This document shows positions 7,255 to 16,134 of a stretch of DNA of 64,000 bases, piece after piece. The translations under genes were made by a program, and so were the position numbers. The DNA comes from Clostridia bacterium. Its GTDB lineage: Bacteria > Bacillota > Clostridia > Christensenellales > Borkfalkiaceae. The stretch spans positions 1 to 64,000 of the forward strand of contig JAFTVF010000006.1 of NCBI GenBank assembly GCA_017465865.1, given 5' to 3'. A model generated the notes under the pieces. That model had not been told where the DNA came from, ran no database searches, and was given only the letters and a program-made list of their open reading frames with translations. Position 1 is the first letter of the stretch. Each line of letters begins with the position of its first letter.

Positions 7255-8036
7255 TGATTATTTGTATAGATATAGGTAATACGAACATAAAATACGCGGT
7301 TTACGATAAGGACGAACTGAAAGTTTCGTTCCGCGTTTCTACCGACTTCAAACGCACGTCGGACGAATACGGTGAACAGATTATCGGTATGCTGGACATC
7401 AAGGGAATAAAAGTGGAGAATATTGAGGGCGGTATCGTATCTTCCGTCGTGCCTTCGCTTGATTATACCATTGATAAAATGTGCGAAATTTATTTGCATA
7501 TCCAACCGTTGCATATCGCGCCGGGTTTGAAATCGGGCTTGAATATCCGTTGCGACGACGCAAGAGAGGTCGGTGCGGACCGTATCGTAAACTGTGTGTC
7601 GGCAATCGTCGGCTACGGCGACGGTACGCCCATGATCGTCGTGGATTTCGGTACGGCGACCACCTTTAATATTATTAGTGAAAACAACGAATTTATCGGC
7701 GGTGTGATCGCGCCGGGTATCAAAGGCTCGCTCGATTCCCTTGTCAACGGCACGGCGAAGCTCCCGCGCGTGGAGATCGAAGCGCCCAAGAGCATTATCG
7801 CAAAGAATACGGTAACGAATATGCAAGCAGGGATCGTGTTCGGATTTGCAGGCTTAGTGGAATATATCGTAAAACGCATTAAAAAGGAACTGAAAGCCCC
7901 CGTCGTGAAAACGATCGCAACGGGCGGGTTCAGCAATATTATATCCAAAGAGATCGAGGGGATCGACGTGGTGGACAAACTGCTCACCTTGAAAGGTCTG
8001 AAATATCTCTACGATCTGAATACGCAGGAAAAATAA
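7254..8036 (+). CDS. coaX: Type III pantothenate kinase
   Basis: Phosphorylates pantothenate, the first step of coenzyme A synthesis, using the ASKHA fold. The 260-residue length is normal. Motifs seen: DIGNTNIKYAV (phosphate 1 loop, Asp6), GADR (107-110), VDFGTATTF (about 130-138), and the C-terminal ATGGFSN adenosine motif. The start codon shares its A with the stop of the ECF transporter gene, so translation is likely coupled. hom follows 25 bases later and may be on the same transcript. Confidence 0.95.
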   Translation: MIICIDIGNTNIKYAVYDKDELKVSFRVSTDFKRTSDEYGEQIIGMLDIKGIKVENIEGGIVSSVVPSLDYTIDKMCEIYLHIQPLHIAPGLKSGLNIRCDDAREVGADRIVNCVSAIVGYGDGTPMIVVDFGTATTFNIISENNEFIGGVIAPGIKGSLDSLVNGTAKLPRVEIEAPKSIIAKNTVTNMQAGIVFGFAGLVEYIVKRIKKELKAPVVKTIATGGFSNIISKEIEGIDVVDKLLTLKGLKYLYDLNTQEK

Positions 8037-8061
8037 GCAATAAACGTAAGGAGTTTTTGAA

Positions 8062-9360
8062 ATGGTTAAGAAAGTAGGCGTAGCAATTTTAGGGCTTGGC
8101 GTCGTAGGTGGCGGCACCTATCAGACGCTCGTAGAGCATCATGATTTTTATTTGAAGACCCAGCAGGTGGATATTACCGTGGAAATGGTACTCGACCGCG
8201 CTTTGGATCGCTTGGCGCAGCTTGGCGTTCCGCAGGAGATCATTGCGAAGAATATCGAAGAAGTGCTGGCAAATCCCAACGTGGATATCGTGATCGAAAC
8301 GATCGGCGGTATCGGCGTTGCGAAAGATTTCGTAACGGCGGCGCTCCGCGAGGGAAAAACGGTCGTAACCTCGAACAAAGAGCTGATCTGTAAATATTCG
8401 CACGAGCTGGAAAGGATCGCAAAACGCAATCATTGCGGGCTGTTTTACGAGGCGAGCTGCGTAGGCGGCGTGCCGATTATCCGTACTCTTTTGGACGGCG
8501 TGCAAGCCAACCATATCCAGAGCATGATGGGTATCGTAAACGGTACGACCAACTATATCTTGACAAAGATGACCTACGAGGGCGCGGACTATGCGGAAGT
8601 GCTGAAAGAAGCGCAAAAGCTCGGCTATGCCGAGGCGAACCCCACGGCGGACGTGGAGGGCTTCGACTCTATGTACAAGCTGTCGATCTTGTCCTCGATG
8701 GCGTTCCATACGAAAATTCCGTACACGAAGATTTTCCGCGAGGGTATTGCAAGCGTCAGCACCAAGGATATCGCCTACGGAAGAGAACTTGGGTATACGC
8801 TGAAACTGTTGGCGATCGGCAAGAACACCGAAAAAGGCGTGGAGGTGCGCGTGCACCCGACGTTTATCCCCAACAGCCATCCTCTTGCGAGCGTGAACGA
8901 TTCGTTTAACGCCGTGTATTTAAGAGGGGACGCAGTGGGCGACGTTATGCTTTACGGCAGAGGCGCGGGCGCGCTTCCTACGGCGAGCGCGGTCGTCAGC
9001 GACGTCATTTACGCGGCAACCCATTCGGAAATCAAATATTCCACATTCAAGAACAACGCGACGGCGGATAAGAGTACGAACTTCATTTCCGACTTTTCGA
9101 GCGCGTATTATATTCGGCTTTCGGTTGCGGACGAAACGGGCGTGCTGGCAAAGATCAGCAGTATTTTCGCAAAGTGCAATATGTCCATCGTCGAGATCGC
9201 ACAGCGTGGCAAGAGCGAAGTGGGCGAAAACGGACAGCACCGTGTGCCCCTCGTCGTTATCACGCACAAAACGACGGAAAACAGGGTGAAAAACGCGGTT
9301 GCGAAGATCAACGCGACGGATATCGGCACGGTAAACGCCGTAATCCGTGTAGAGGAATAA
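8062..9360 (+). CDS. hom: Homoserine dehydrogenase
   Basis: Reduces aspartate semialdehyde to homoserine on the way to threonine and methionine. 432 residues, with the NAD(P) motif GLGVVGGG (11-18), the catalytic domain with NGTTNYILTKM, and a C-terminal ACT domain (about 350-430, from the strand YYIRLSVADETGVLAKI), which in other species gives feedback inhibition by threonine. AAGGAG lies 8 bases before the ATG. A terminator just after the stop separates it from the RimK-like gene. Confidence 0.96.
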   Translation: MVKKVGVAILGLGVVGGGTYQTLVEHHDFYLKTQQVDITVEMVLDRALDRLAQLGVPQEIIAKNIEEVLANPNVDIVIETIGGIGVAKDFVTAALREGKTVVTSNKELICKYSHELERIAKRNHCGLFYEASCVGGVPIIRTLLDGVQANHIQSMMGIVNGTTNYILTKMTYEGADYAEVLKEAQKLGYAEANPTADVEGFDSMYKLSILSSMAFHTKIPYTKIFREGIASVSTKDIAYGRELGYTLKLLAIGKNTEKGVEVRVHPTFIPNSHPLASVNDSFNAVYLRGDAVGDVMLYGRGAGALPTASAVVSDVIYAATHSEIKYSTFKNNATADKSTNFISDFSSAYYIRLSVADETGVLAKISSIFAKCNMSIVEIAQRGKSEVGENGQHRVPLVVITHKTTENRVKNAVAKINATDIGTVNAVIRVEE

Positions 9361-9369
9361 ACAACGTCG

Positions 9370-9396
9370 GAGGTGGGGCGACCCACCTCTTGTTTT
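9370..9396 (+). terminator. Terminator after hom
   Basis: GAGGTGGG (9370-9377) and CCCACCTC (9382-9389) form a perfect 8-bp stem with a 4-base loop, followed by TTGTTTTT. Confidence 0.8.
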
Positions 9397-9414
9397 TCAA
9401 AAGGACGGGAGATA

Positions 9415-10323
9415 ATGAAAGGTCTTATCGTAATCAACGCCTACCCAAACGGCGAGAAATTTATCAGACAGGCGGAGCGTATTGCAAGCGAGCTTCGCTT
9501 ACTCGGCGTAGAAATGGAAATCCTGCGCAACGGCGAGGTGTTTTCCCGTGTTTTGTCGGACGGAACAACGGAGATTTTTTCCGAAAAGCAATACGATTTC
9601 GCGGTGTATTTGGACAAGGATAAATATCTTGGCGAAATGCTGGAAAGAAGCGGTTTGCGCCTGTTCAACTCCGCGCGTGCGGTCGAGCTTTGCGACGATA
9701 AGATGCGTACCTATCTCGCGCTTTTAGGCGCAGGCGTAACCCTCGCGGAGAGTATTCCCGCGCCGCTTTGTTACACCCCGAATGCGAAAGCGGACGAGGG
9801 ATTTTTAGATCAAGTTGCCGAAAAGCTCGGGTATCCGTTGGTGGTGAAAAAGAGCTACGGCTCGTTCGGCACGGGCGTTGCTTTGGTGCGAAACAGAGCG
9901 GAGCTTGTCGCGACGGCGCAGAAATGTTTATACGAACCGCATTTTTATCAGCGGTATATCGCGGAATCGGCGGGCAAAGATATCCGCGTGATCGTCGTGG
10001 GAGGCAAAGCGCTTGCGGCGATGGAACGGGTGGCAAAAGCGGGAGAATTCCGCTCGAATATCGAGCTTGGCGGTAGGGGAAAAAAGATCGAGCTTTCCGA
10101 GGAATACGCAAAAACGGCGGAACGGGCGGCAAGCGCGCTGGGGCTTGACTATTGCGGCGTGGATCTGTTGGAAACGGGCAAAGGCGCGGTGGTTTGCGAG
10201 GTCAATTCCAACGCCTTTTTCGAGGGCTTGGAACAGGCGACGGGCGCGAACGTTGCGGCGGCGTACGCGAGATATATAAAGGAAAAAGTTGAGAAAACGG
10301 CAGGGCTTGCCGAAAAATCTTGA
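9415..10323 (+). CDS. RimK-family ATP-grasp ligase
   Basis: 302 residues with a RimK-type ATP-grasp fold: an N-terminal domain (about 1-110), a central nucleotide-binding region with the strand LVVKKSYGSFGTGVAL and DIRVIVVGGKALAAMER, and the C-terminal metal site with DLLE and CEVNSNAFF. Such enzymes add amino acids, often glutamate, to a carboxyl acceptor, for example on a protein C-terminus or a cofactor. The acceptor cannot be told here. The ATG at 9415 is used, with AAGGA about 9 bases upstream; an in-frame upstream start would lie inside the terminator of hom. A consensus promoter for the next gene overlaps its stop codon. Confidence 0.85.
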   Translation: MKGLIVINAYPNGEKFIRQAERIASELRLLGVEMEILRNGEVFSRVLSDGTTEIFSEKQYDFAVYLDKDKYLGEMLERSGLRLFNSARAVELCDDKMRTYLALLGAGVTLAESIPAPLCYTPNAKADEGFLDQVAEKLGYPLVVKKSYGSFGTGVALVRNRAELVATAQKCLYEPHFYQRYIAESAGKDIRVIVVGGKALAAMERVAKAGEFRSNIELGGRGKKIELSEEYAKTAERAASALGLDYCGVDLLETGKGAVVCEVNSNAFFEGLEQATGANVAAAYARYIKEKVEKTAGLAEKS

Positions 10324-10348
10324 CATTACGGAAAAAGCGTGTTATAAT
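10320..10348 (+). promoter_or_regulatory. Perfect consensus promoter of the capD-like gene
   Basis: TTGACA (10320-10325), 17-base spacer, TATAAT (10343-10348). The -35 box contains the TGA stop codon of the preceding gene. The leader has a 7-bp GC-only hairpin (TGCGCGC 10369-10375 with GCGCGCA 10385-10391) just before the ribosome binding site AGGGGAG; no T-tail follows, so it is not a terminator. Confidence 0.9.
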
Positions 10349-10402
10349 AAATAAGATAATGAAGTCGTTGCGCGCGTTTGTTATGCGCGCAGGGGAGAAA
10401 AA

Positions 10403-12334
10403 ATGGCAAAAAGAAAAAGAACCTTGAACCAAAACGTACTGCGGGCGTTGCTTGCGGTTTACGACGTGCTGCTGGTGGGCGGCATGGCGCTTGCCGCGTA
10501 TTGGATGACCTCTTGGAGCGGGTATCTGCACTTTACCTTCCCCAAGATCGTAGCGATCTGGGCGGCGTCGAACGTGGTTTTGGCGTTGATCATTTTCTTG
10601 TTTATGGGCTTATATTCGATGATCTTTGCTTCGGTGGGCTTCCCCGAGGCGTTACAGATATTTTTCTCCGTCTGTATCCTCGGCGTATGCAATATCGTGT
10701 TCGTTGCGTTCGGAGGCAGATCGGAGGGTATCGGTTACAGTATCGTACTGTTCTATTCCTTGCTCGTATTTATAGGCTTGATGGCGTCGAGGTTCGGCAA
10801 GCGCGGTTACACGTCCGTAAAAGTACAGCTTCTGAATAAATTCACACGCAAACGCAAGGTAATGATCGTCGGGTGTAACAACGACGCGTTTACCTTGATC
10901 CGTAACATGGTTTTCAACGAAAAAAGCCGTTATAAAGCGGTGTGCCTTATCGAGGACGACGCGCGTTATTTAGGGAAGCGTATCTACGACGTGCGCGTGG
11001 TCGGTTCGACCTATGAAATCAGGGAAATGGCAAAGCGTTATAAAGCGCAAGAAATTTTTATCGCGATTCCCACACAGCAGAAGAAAAAACAGCGTGAGAT
11101 CATCGAACGCTGCCGCGAAAGCGGACTGCCTATGAAGCTCTTGCCCGAGCTTTCGCAGATGACGAACGGCGAGATCTCCGTTTCCAAGCTCCGCAACGTA
11201 CAGATCGAGGATCTGTTGGGCAGAGAGCAGGTCGGGGTCAATCTCAACGAAGTTATGGGCTACATAGAGGGCAAACGCGTGCTGGTTACGGGCGGCGGCG
11301 GTTCGATCGGCAGCGAGCTTTGCCGTCAGATTGCTTTGCATAATCCCGCACAGCTGATCATTCTCGATATTTACGAAAACAGCGTGTACGATATCGAGCA
11401 GGAATTAAAGCGTTCGCATCCCGATCTCAATCTTCTTACGCTCATTGCAAGTATCCGCGACGTTACCAAGGTACGCGACGTATTCGAAACGTACAGACCG
11501 CAGATCGTATTCAACGCGGCGGCGCACAAGCACGTGCCTTTGATGGAAACCAGCCCGAACGAGGCGGTGAAAAACAACGTGTTCGGCACGCTCAATCTCG
11601 CGCGTGCGGCGAGCGAGTTCGAAACGGAAACTTTCGTGCAGATCTCGACGGACAAAGCGGTCAACCCCACCAACGTTATGGGCGCGTCCAAGCGTATTTG
11701 CGAGATGATCATACAGACGATCGGCAAAAACAACGAAAAGACGAAATTCGTCGCCGTGCGCTTTGGGAACGTACTCGGCTCGAACGGTTCGGTCATTCCG
11801 CTGTTCAAAAAACAGATCGAGGCGGGCGGTCCCGTTACCGTTACCCATAAAGATATCATTCGTTATTTCATGACGATCCCCGAGGCGGTGTCGCTCGTGT
11901 TGCAGGCAGGCGCGTACGCTAAGGGCGGGCAGATCTTCGTCTTGGATATGGGCGAGCCTGTCAAAATCTACGACCTCGCTTGTAACCTTATCCGTCTGTC
12001 GGGTTTTGAACCGCACGTGGATATCGAAATTCAGTTTACGGGTCTGCGCCCGGGCGAAAAGCTCTACGAAGAACGCCTGATGGCGGAAGAGGGCTTGCAA
12101 AAGACCCCCAGCGGTCAGATCAGTATCGCGCAGCCCATACCCCTCGACGAAACCTCGTTCTGGCAAACGCTGGATATGCTGTACGAAGCGGCGCATAACG
12201 AATCGGAGGAAATGAAAGACCTCGTAAAACTGCTCGTGCCCACGTACACCATCGACCGCCGCGGCAGTACGGCGTTCGGGTATTTGAAATCCCAAGCGGA
12301 AAAGAACTCGGCAGTCAAGGCGGATAACGCCTGA
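10403..12334 (+). CDS. Membrane-bound nucleotide-sugar 4,6-dehydratase (FlaA1/CapD type)
   Basis: 643 residues. Four hydrophobic segments lie in the first 140 residues, then a CoA-binding-like Rossmann domain (KVMIVGCNNDAFTLI), then an extended SDR catalytic domain from about residue 290 with the NAD motif TGGGGSIGSEL. The active-site region STDKAVNPTNVMGASKR has Met where most SDRs have Tyr, as in UDP-GlcNAc 4,6-dehydratases such as PglF and FlaA1. It probably makes UDP-4-keto-6-deoxy-GlcNAc for surface glycans. No glycosyltransferases are near, so the final product is unknown. It has its own promoter; the next gene starts 8 bases after the stop. Confidence 0.88.
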   Translation: MAKRKRTLNQNVLRALLAVYDVLLVGGMALAAYWMTSWSGYLHFTFPKIVAIWAASNVVLALIIFLFMGLYSMIFASVGFPEALQIFFSVCILGVCNIVFVAFGGRSEGIGYSIVLFYSLLVFIGLMASRFGKRGYTSVKVQLLNKFTRKRKVMIVGCNNDAFTLIRNMVFNEKSRYKAVCLIEDDARYLGKRIYDVRVVGSTYEIREMAKRYKAQEIFIAIPTQQKKKQREIIERCRESGLPMKLLPELSQMTNGEISVSKLRNVQIEDLLGREQVGVNLNEVMGYIEGKRVLVTGGGGSIGSELCRQIALHNPAQLIILDIYENSVYDIEQELKRSHPDLNLLTLIASIRDVTKVRDVFETYRPQIVFNAAAHKHVPLMETSPNEAVKNNVFGTLNLARAASEFETETFVQISTDKAVNPTNVMGASKRICEMIIQTIGKNNEKTKFVAVRFGNVLGSNGSVIPLFKKQIEAGGPVTVTHKDIIRYFMTIPEAVSLVLQAGAYAKGGQIFVLDMGEPVKIYDLACNLIRLSGFEPHVDIEIQFTGLRPGEKLYEERLMAEEGLQKTPSGQISIAQPIPLDETSFWQTLDMLYEAAHNESEEMKDLVKLLVPTYTIDRRGSTAFGYLKSQAEKNSAVKADNA

Positions 12335-12342
12335 GGAAAGAT

Positions 12343-13611
12343 ATGCTTACCAAAGAAACCTATACGCAGTACGTAAAAATCCTGAAAGAAGAGCTTGTGC
12401 CCGCAATGGGCTGTACCGAGCCGATTTCCATTGTCTACGCCACGGCAAAGGCGCGGCAGATTTTAGCCGATACGCCCGTTTCGGCGCGCGTGGAAGTCAG
12501 CGGTAACATTATCAAGAACGCGAAAAGCGTTACCGTGCCGCATACGGGCGGTATGCGCGGTATCAAATCCGCGTTTGCGGCGGGGCTTGTCGCAGGGAAC
12601 GCGGACGCGGAGCTGGAAGTGCTCTCTTTTGTAACCGACGGGCAAATCGAGGAGATCAAAAGGGCGAAAGAAACCTTTGACGTCGAAGTGGTAACGCCTG
12701 AAAACGCGTACATATTCGATATCGGCGTTACGCTGCGCTCTGAAAACCATACCGCTTTCGTTCGGATCGTGAATACGCATACGAACGTGGCGATGATAAA
12801 ACGGGACGGGGAAGTGCTGTACGAAAACTTACCGCAATCGGAAGAACGTACGGACAGAAGCTGTCTAAACGTAGCGGATATCGTCGCGTTTGCCGATAGC
12901 GTAGAGATCGGCGAAGTGGAAGAAACTCTGGACAGGCAAATCGCATATAATATGGCGATCGCAGAAGAGGGCTTGAAAAACGACTACGGCGCAAACGTGG
13001 GGAAAGTACTGCTTCGCAGTTATCAGCCGGATATCAAGATCACGGCGAAAGCCTACGCCGCCGCGGCGAGCGACGCGCGTATGAACGGCTGCGAATTGCC
13101 CGTGATCATCAATTCGGGCAGCGGCAATCAAGGCATCATGGCTTCCGTGCCCGTTATCGTATACGCGAGGGGGTTACAGCTTCCCAAAGAACGTCTGTAT
13201 CGCGCGCTTTGCGTGTCCAACCTCGTTACCGTGCACTTAAAAAACGGTATCGGCGCGCTTTCTGCGTATTGCGGGGTGGTGTCGGCGGGCGCGGGCGCGG
13301 CTTGCGGTATCGCGTATTTGCTCGGCGGTAGGAACAAAGAGATCTCGCATACGCTCGTGAATGCGCTTGCCATCGATTCGGGTATCATTTGCGACGGCGC
13401 GAAAGCCAGCTGTGCGGCGAAGATCGCGACGGCGGTCGAGAGCGGGCTGGTTGGGCTGAATATGTACTATAACGGCAATCAGTTCTTTGCCGGCGACGGT
13501 ATCGTGAAAAAGGGCGTGGAAAACACGATCAAGAGCGTTTCCCGCTTGGCGCACGAGGGCATGCGCGAAACGGATAAAGAGATCATCAAGATCATGCTGG
13601 AAGTCGATTGA
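12343..13611 (+). CDS. cyuA: L-cysteine desulfidase / serine dehydratase alpha-like protein (CyuA, YhaM family)
   Basis: 422 residues of the UPF0597 / serine dehydratase alpha family. The conserved GCTEP motif (Cys24), SGSGNQG and DGAKASC (third and fourth cysteines) suggest a 4Fe-4S cluster used as Lewis acid to split cysteine into pyruvate, ammonia and sulfide. In Salmonella and E. coli CyuA has this activity; action on serine is possible but less likely without a beta subunit. It is cytoplasmic and follows the capD-like gene by 8 bases, so it is probably read through from that promoter although the functions differ. A terminator lies 45 bases downstream. Confidence 0.85.
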   Translation: MLTKETYTQYVKILKEELVPAMGCTEPISIVYATAKARQILADTPVSARVEVSGNIIKNAKSVTVPHTGGMRGIKSAFAAGLVAGNADAELEVLSFVTDGQIEEIKRAKETFDVEVVTPENAYIFDIGVTLRSENHTAFVRIVNTHTNVAMIKRDGEVLYENLPQSEERTDRSCLNVADIVAFADSVEIGEVEETLDRQIAYNMAIAEEGLKNDYGANVGKVLLRSYQPDIKITAKAYAAAASDARMNGCELPVIINSGSGNQGIMASVPVIVYARGLQLPKERLYRALCVSNLVTVHLKNGIGALSAYCGVVSAGAGAACGIAYLLGGRNKEISHTLVNALAIDSGIICDGAKASCAAKIATAVESGLVGLNMYYNGNQFFAGDGIVKKGVENTIKSVSRLAHEGMRETDKEIIKIMLEVD

Positions 13612-13655
13612 CCGCACGGCGTTTGCGCATGGAAAACAGAATAAAAATGATGGGG

Positions 13656-13691
13656 AGAAAACGAATTTGGGGTACAGGTTCGTTTTCTTTG
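13656..13691 (+). terminator. Terminator after cyuA
   Basis: 10-bp stem AGAAAACGAA (13656-13665) / TTCGTTTTCT (13679-13688), a 13-base loop, then T-rich bases. Confidence 0.7.
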
Positions 13692-13763
13692 TCATAAAAC
13701 GGGAGTTTCTCTCGTAAAAAACGGAAAAAAGAGAGCTTTTTCAGCTTTTTTTACGCAAAACTC

Positions 13764-13820
13764 TTGCCTTTTTTTATCCGTTTGTGTTACAATATTATGT
13801 AATCAATATTTTTGATTACA
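13764..13820 (+). promoter_or_regulatory. Promoter and start-site palindrome of the serine-histidine operon
   Basis: TTGCCT (13764-13769) and TACAAT (13788-13793) with an 18-base spacer form a sigma-A promoter. A perfect 8-bp inverted repeat, TGTAATCA (13798-13805) / TGATTACA (13813-13820) with a 7-base spacer, covers the expected transcription start. It could be an operator or a 5' mRNA stem. The leader to the ATG is only about 60 bases and has no T-box or his leader peptide. Confidence 0.65.
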
Positions 13821-13860
13821 CGAACAATGGTATTCAATTTTTCCGTTTAAGAGGTGTATT

Positions 13861-14949
13861 ATGGAAAGAGTATATAATTTTTCGGCTGGGCCTTCGATGT
13901 TGCCCGTACAGGTACTTGAAACCGCGGCGGCAGAGATGCTGAATTATCAAGATAGCGGTATGTCCGTTATGGAGATGAGCCATCGTTCGCCCGTTTACGA
14001 GAAGATCATTCAGGACGCGGAAAAACTTCTCCGCGAAGTGATGAACATTCCCGATAACTACAAGGTACTGTTTTTACAGGGCGGCGCTTCTACGCAGTTT
14101 GCCGCCGTTCCGCTCAATCTTTTGTCGGGCAGCGGAAAAGCGGATTATATCCTTTCGGGGCAGTTCTCGACCAAGGCATATAAAGAAGCGCAAAAGTACG
14201 GCGATATCGCCGTGGCGGGCAGTACGAAAGATATCAATTTCTCGGCTGTGCCCAAATCGGAAACTCTGAACTTCCGCGCGGACGCGGATTACGTGCATAT
14301 GTGTTTCAATAACACCATTTACGGCACGAAATTCCGGTATATCCCCGACACGGGCAGCGTACCCCTCGTAGCGGATATGTCCTCGTGTATTTTAAGCGAG
14401 CCTGTGGACGTTTCCAAATTCGGCTTGATCTACGCGGGCGCGCAGAAAAATATGTCCGCGGCGGGCTTGACGGTCGTGATCGTCCGCGAGGATTTGCTTG
14501 GGAAAGCACGCCCCGAAACCCCGACGATGCTCGATTACAAGACGATGGCGGATAACGATTCTATGTACAACACGCCGCCTTGCTATTGTATCTATATCGC
14601 AAAGCTCGTTTACGAATGGATTTTGGGCTTGGGCGGTCTGGAAAAAATGCGCGAACACAACGCAAAGAAAGCCGCGCTTTTGTACGATTATCTGGACAGT
14701 CAGGATTATTATCTCGCGCCCGTGGCAAAAGACAGCCGTTCGATGATGAACGTAACGTTCGTAACGGGGGACGCGGAGCTGGATAAAAAGTTCGCTTCCG
14801 AGGCTTCTTCGGCGGGCTTAAAGAATTTGAAAGGACACCGCTCGGTAGGCGGTATGCGCGCCTCCATTTACAACGCAATGCCGATGGACGGGGTGGAAAA
14901 GCTCGTTGCGTTTATGAAAGAATTTGCAAAAAACAACCCCAAAAAGTGA
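13861..14949 (+). CDS. serC: Phosphoserine aminotransferase
   Basis: Transfers an amino group from glutamate to 3-phosphohydroxypyruvate, the second step of serine synthesis, with pyridoxal phosphate. 362 residues, full length. The N-terminal NFSAGPSMLP motif and the PLP lysine Lys196 in AGAQKNMSAAG are seen, as is the substrate-binding GHRSVGGMRASIYNAM near the C-terminus. GAGGTG lies 6 bases before the ATG. First gene of the ser-his operon; serA starts 9 bases after the stop. Confidence 0.97.
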   Translation: MERVYNFSAGPSMLPVQVLETAAAEMLNYQDSGMSVMEMSHRSPVYEKIIQDAEKLLREVMNIPDNYKVLFLQGGASTQFAAVPLNLLSGSGKADYILSGQFSTKAYKEAQKYGDIAVAGSTKDINFSAVPKSETLNFRADADYVHMCFNNTIYGTKFRYIPDTGSVPLVADMSSCILSEPVDVSKFGLIYAGAQKNMSAAGLTVVIVREDLLGKARPETPTMLDYKTMADNDSMYNTPPCYCIYIAKLVYEWILGLGGLEKMREHNAKKAALLYDYLDSQDYYLAPVAKDSRSMMNVTFVTGDAELDKKFASEASSAGLKNLKGHRSVGGMRASIYNAMPMDGVEKLVAFMKEFAKNNPKK

Positions 14950-14958
14950 GAGAAAGTT

Positions 14959-16122
14959 ATGTTGAAAGTAAAGTTAATGAATAAAATCGCAAAGGTCGGC
15001 ACGGACGTTTTGTCGCCTTTGCAGTACGAACTCGGTACGGAAATAGAGAACGAAGACGCGATCATGGTGCGCTCGGCTGCTTTGCACGATATGTCCTTTT
15101 CGCCCAACCTCCGCGCGATCGCGCGTTGCGGTGCGGGTGTGAACAACATTCCCGTTGACAAATGCACGGAACAGGGAATCGTGGTATTCAACACCCCCGG
15201 TGCGAACGCGAACGCAGTAAAAGAACTCGCAATCGCCGCGCTCGTACTCGCTTCGAGAGACGTTCTCGGAGGCGTGAAATGGGTAGAAACTTTAGCAGGT
15301 CAAGCGGACGTAGCCAAAGCGGTGGAAAAGGGTAAGTCTGCATTCGTAGGCCACGAGCTTGCAGGCAAAACGCTGGGCGTTATCGGCCTTGGCGCGATCG
15401 GCGGTATGGTCGCAAACGCGGCGATCTCGCTGGGTATGAGCGTTATGGGCTACGATCCGTATATCACGGCAAAAGCGGCTTGGAGCTTAGCTCCCTCCGT
15501 CCGTCAGGCCTCCGATTACGCGGAAATTTTTAAGTCCTGCGACTATATTACTTTGCACGTTCCCGCAACCCCGCAAACGAAAGGCATGATCTGTGAAAAG
15601 ACGATCGCGCAGATGAAAGACGGGGTGCGTATCCTCAACCTCGCTCGCGCCGATCTCGTCAATGCGACGGACGTTAAAAAAGCGCTTGCGGAGAAGAAAA
15701 TCGCGGCGTACGTTACCGATTTCCCGACGGACGAAACGGCGGGAGTAGAGGGGATTATTGCCATTCCCCATCTCGGCGCGTCCACGGTGGAATCGGAAGA
15801 CCATTGCGCGATCATGGCGGCGCAACAGCTCGACGAATTCCTCGCTTGCGGGAATATCCGTAACAGCGTGAATTTCCCGACGGTCGGCGTTCCGCGCTCG
15901 GAAAAACCCCGCGTTTGTATTATGAATAAGAACATTCCCAACATGCTCTCGCAGATCACCTCGGCATTCTCGTCGAAGAATATCAATATCGAGAATTTTG
16001 CCAACAGCTCGAAAGGCGAAGTGGCGTACACGATCGTGGAAACCAACGAAGCGGCAAGCCCCGAGATCTTACGGGAAATTTCGGAGATTGAGGGCGTGTT
16101 CGGCGTAAGAGCGTTCGTATAA
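14959..16122 (+). CDS. serA: D-3-phosphoglycerate dehydrogenase, short form with ACT domain
   Basis: Oxidises 3-phosphoglycerate with NAD to start serine synthesis. 387 residues: the NAD motif GLGAIGG (about 145-151), catalytic Arg in NLARADLV, and the Glu/His system ending in PHLGASTVES. A C-terminal ACT domain (about 318-387, VCIMNKNIPNMLSQITSAF) probably senses serine. It lacks the intervening domain of the longer SerA types. It follows serC in the order common in Clostridia. DUF1015 follows after 12 bases. Confidence 0.96.
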   Translation: MLKVKLMNKIAKVGTDVLSPLQYELGTEIENEDAIMVRSAALHDMSFSPNLRAIARCGAGVNNIPVDKCTEQGIVVFNTPGANANAVKELAIAALVLASRDVLGGVKWVETLAGQADVAKAVEKGKSAFVGHELAGKTLGVIGLGAIGGMVANAAISLGMSVMGYDPYITAKAAWSLAPSVRQASDYAEIFKSCDYITLHVPATPQTKGMICEKTIAQMKDGVRILNLARADLVNATDVKKALAEKKIAAYVTDFPTDETAGVEGIIAIPHLGASTVESEDHCAIMAAQQLDEFLACGNIRNSVNFPTVGVPRSEKPRVCIMNKNIPNMLSQITSAFSSKNINIENFANSSKGEVAYTIVETNEAASPEILREISEIEGVFGVRAFV

Positions 16123-16134
16123 AAAGAGGCGAGT

